Shown: in pieces, positions 4,273-5,513 of the stretch | Layout: the number at the start of each line of letters is the position of its first letter | How positions within the stretch are numbered: the first letter of the stretch is position 1 | NCBI GenBank assembly: GCA_964625015.1 | Contig: CAZUZI010000057.1 | Coordinates: 1 to 5,513 of the forward strand | Reading direction: 5' to 3' | From: UBA5209 sp964625015 | GTDB lineage: Bacteria > Patescibacteriota > Dojkabacteria > SC72 | Length of the DNA: 5,513 nucleotides | Notes under the pieces: generated by a model | Seen by the model: the letters and a program-made list of their open reading frames with translations, nothing else | Told to the model about the DNA's origin: nothing | The model's database searches: none | Program-made: the position numbers and the translations under genes

Positions 4273-5513
4273 TGTTTCCTTCTTCTAATTCGTCGTCTTT
4301 GCCAAATCCTTCCATTCGTGAGAATGGAATGCCAGTGAGTCTATCTATTGTGCTTCTTGGGTTAAGGTAACTCTTATGCAAGTCCCTTACAAGCCTTCCA
4401 AATGGGAAAAGCGTCCAAGTAGTATAATCAGTAAATCGTTGCCAGTCTCCACTCACCATTGAGGTTATCATCTGCGGAAACGCTCTGGCGATAGGTGGAG
4501 TTATCATCTGTAGCGGGGCGATGGCGTGAGGATATGCGCCAAAGAAGGCAGAGTCTCTTTCCTTCTTCGTGCCGAACAGCCAATTGGCAAGGTCAGTTAG
4601 CCAACTCCACGGAGCAGGAAGCGTGGAATCGAATAGCGAAAACATGAATGCTTGTGCCAGTCCCATCGTAACCAAGTCCATCGCCATCATCCGCTCAAAG
4701 CGTTCAGTTGCCTCTGAGCCTTCAAAGCCGTATATCTTGGCTTGCTCAAGTATCTGCGCCCTCGTTGCCACAGAGTTGTAAGACCATAGCTGGAAGCGGG
4801 TCAGTACCTTACCAAGTGCAGTTCTTGCAATGGCGGGACGATAGGCAGCAGTGTAGAGAAACTGCGTTGCCCTCACTCCATCCTTTGCCATCTTTGCAAG
4901 AATGGGATTGAAGCGCCATACGCCATCCGCATCGTAGTAGCCTTTGAGCGTATGCCCTGTCAGATTATCAAAGTGAATATAGTGAGCAAGGAATGCGTCT
5001 CTGCGCAGGGTGCGCTCTGCCCTGCGCATAAACCATGCAGCCTTATCGAACACCAACTCAGACATCTCATGCTTCTTTGCCAATGATAACAGCGTAGCAT
5101 CTGCAACTTCAGGGTCTTTGCTGATTAGCTTAAGAGCTTCGTCAAAGAAACCTTTGGTCTTGGTGTCTCTTGCGCTAAGCCCTGCTTCTGCAATCAGATA
5201 TTCCTCTGTAACTCCAGTTGCAATAACATCCTTACCTGCATCTTCCATCGTATTCCACTTGGGATTGATATGCTCACGCAGGTAGTTGATATTGCGAGCC
5301 TTCATCAGGTTGCCTAAGCCAGCCGAGATGGCGTTCATCGTTTCACCACCAAAGAGGTTTGCTGCCATTGATTTAGGGTGAGCAAGCAATGTAGTCATTT
5401 CGTATTTGGCTTCCAACTGCGATATCGCATTCAGTGTCTCGTATGGCAAATTCTTCAGCTCTTCTGGCAGCTTCTCGTCTGCCTTTATCAGCCCTATTTT
5501 CTCCGCTACCTTA
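4256..5513 (-). CDS. C-terminal part of a large phage polyvalent or internal virion protein (partial, 418 aa visible)
   Basis: The frame is open from the window edge (5512, reading KVAEKIGLIKADEK) to the TGA at 4258-4256, so the N-terminus lies outside. The TTG at 5449 that could pass for a start is an internal Leu codon. The visible part is almost entirely alpha-helical. It has a central stretch around 4870-4780 (TQFLYTAAYRPAIARTALGK, then FQLWSYNSVATRAQ) and a Trp/Phe-rich, partly hydrophobic region around 4690-4560 (MGLAQAFMFSLF, WSWLTDLANWLF). Near the end is LFPFGRLVRDLHKS (about 4408-4367). The order of these elements recalls the C-terminal regions of giant phage polyvalent proteins (PLxRFG/LPD38-like), which are thought to be ejected with the DNA or to line the virion interior. 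The acidic tail DDELEEGNNETTD closes it. No catalytic domain is visible here; one may lie upstream. The family call is from memory of style, not a search. Confidence 0.55.
   Translation of the reverse strand, partial: KVAEKIGLIKADEKLPEELKNLPYETLNAISQLEAKYEMTTLLAHPKSMAANLFGGETMNAISAGLGNLMKARNINYLREHINPKWNTMEDAGKDVIATGVTEEYLIAEAGLSARDTKTKGFFDEALKLISKDPEVADATLLSLAKKHEMSELVFDKAAWFMRRAERTLRRDAFLAHYIHFDNLTGHTLKGYYDADGVWRFNPILAKMAKDGVRATQFLYTAAYRPAIARTALGKVLTRFQLWSYNSVATRAQILEQAKIYGFEGSEATERFERMMAMDLVTMGLAQAFMFSLFDSTLPAPWSWLTDLANWLFGTKKERDSAFFGAYPHAIAPLQMITPPIARAFPQMITSMVSGDWQRFTDYTTWTLFPFGRLVRDLHKSYLNPRSTIDRLTGIPFSRMEGFGKDDELEEGNNETTD

Noticed and set aside
5447..5449. TTG 5449 as the start of the large virion protein
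   Set aside because: The frame continues open with sensible protein sequence to the window edge, so this is an internal Leu codon.
1..5513. CRISPR arrays, tRNA genes, insertion sequences, attachment sites and terminators
   Set aside because: I saw no regularly spaced repeats, cloverleaf-like sequence, terminal inverted repeats or hairpin followed by a T-run. The window is essentially all coding.

Overview
The window reads as a piece of a tailed bacteriophage (or prophage) genome, probably from a metagenomic scaffold because it contains a run of exactly 100 Ns (4119-4218). All supported genes lie on the minus strand, so transcription runs from position 5513 down to 1. They are packed end to end with overlapping or nearly touching stops and starts. 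I see no intergenic stretch longer than about 8 bases, and no tRNA, CRISPR array, promoter or terminator. It is best read as part of one long late operon. The host is uncertain. The inner-membrane protein with a beta-rich C-terminus after the amidase, and the lectin-like fibre, resemble proteins I associate with phages of Bacteroidota, but this is an inference from protein style only.

In transcription order: (1) the C-terminal 418 residues of a large helical virion protein, similar in style to phage polyvalent/internal virion proteins (4256-5513, open at the window edge). (2) A short structural-type protein interrupted by the N gap (3891-4272). (3) A 431-residue fibre or decoration-like protein with two beta-rich modules (2587-3882). 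(4) A 93-residue protein with one membrane segment and a coiled coil, starting at GTG (2297-2578). (5) A 133-residue four-helix membrane protein, the likely holin, which appears to be an internal duplication of a two-helix hairpin (1885-2286). (6) A T7-lysozyme-type N-acetylmuramoyl-L-alanine amidase, whose start must be a TTG (1437-1901). (7) A 178-residue inner-membrane-anchored periplasmic protein with an outer-membrane-like beta C-terminus, a spanin candidate (904-1440). (8) A 287-residue lectin-like tail fibre protein (47-910). (9) The first 16 codons of another gene (1-50).

Taken together, a lysis cassette (genes 4-7: accessory membrane protein, holin, endolysin, spanin candidate) sits between two adhesin/fibre-type genes. 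The expected order of action is assembly of virion proteins, then holin permeabilisation of the inner membrane, release of the signal-less amidase into the periplasm, and finally outer membrane disruption. Only the amidase assignment is secure from catalytic motifs. The others rest on architecture and neighbourhood.
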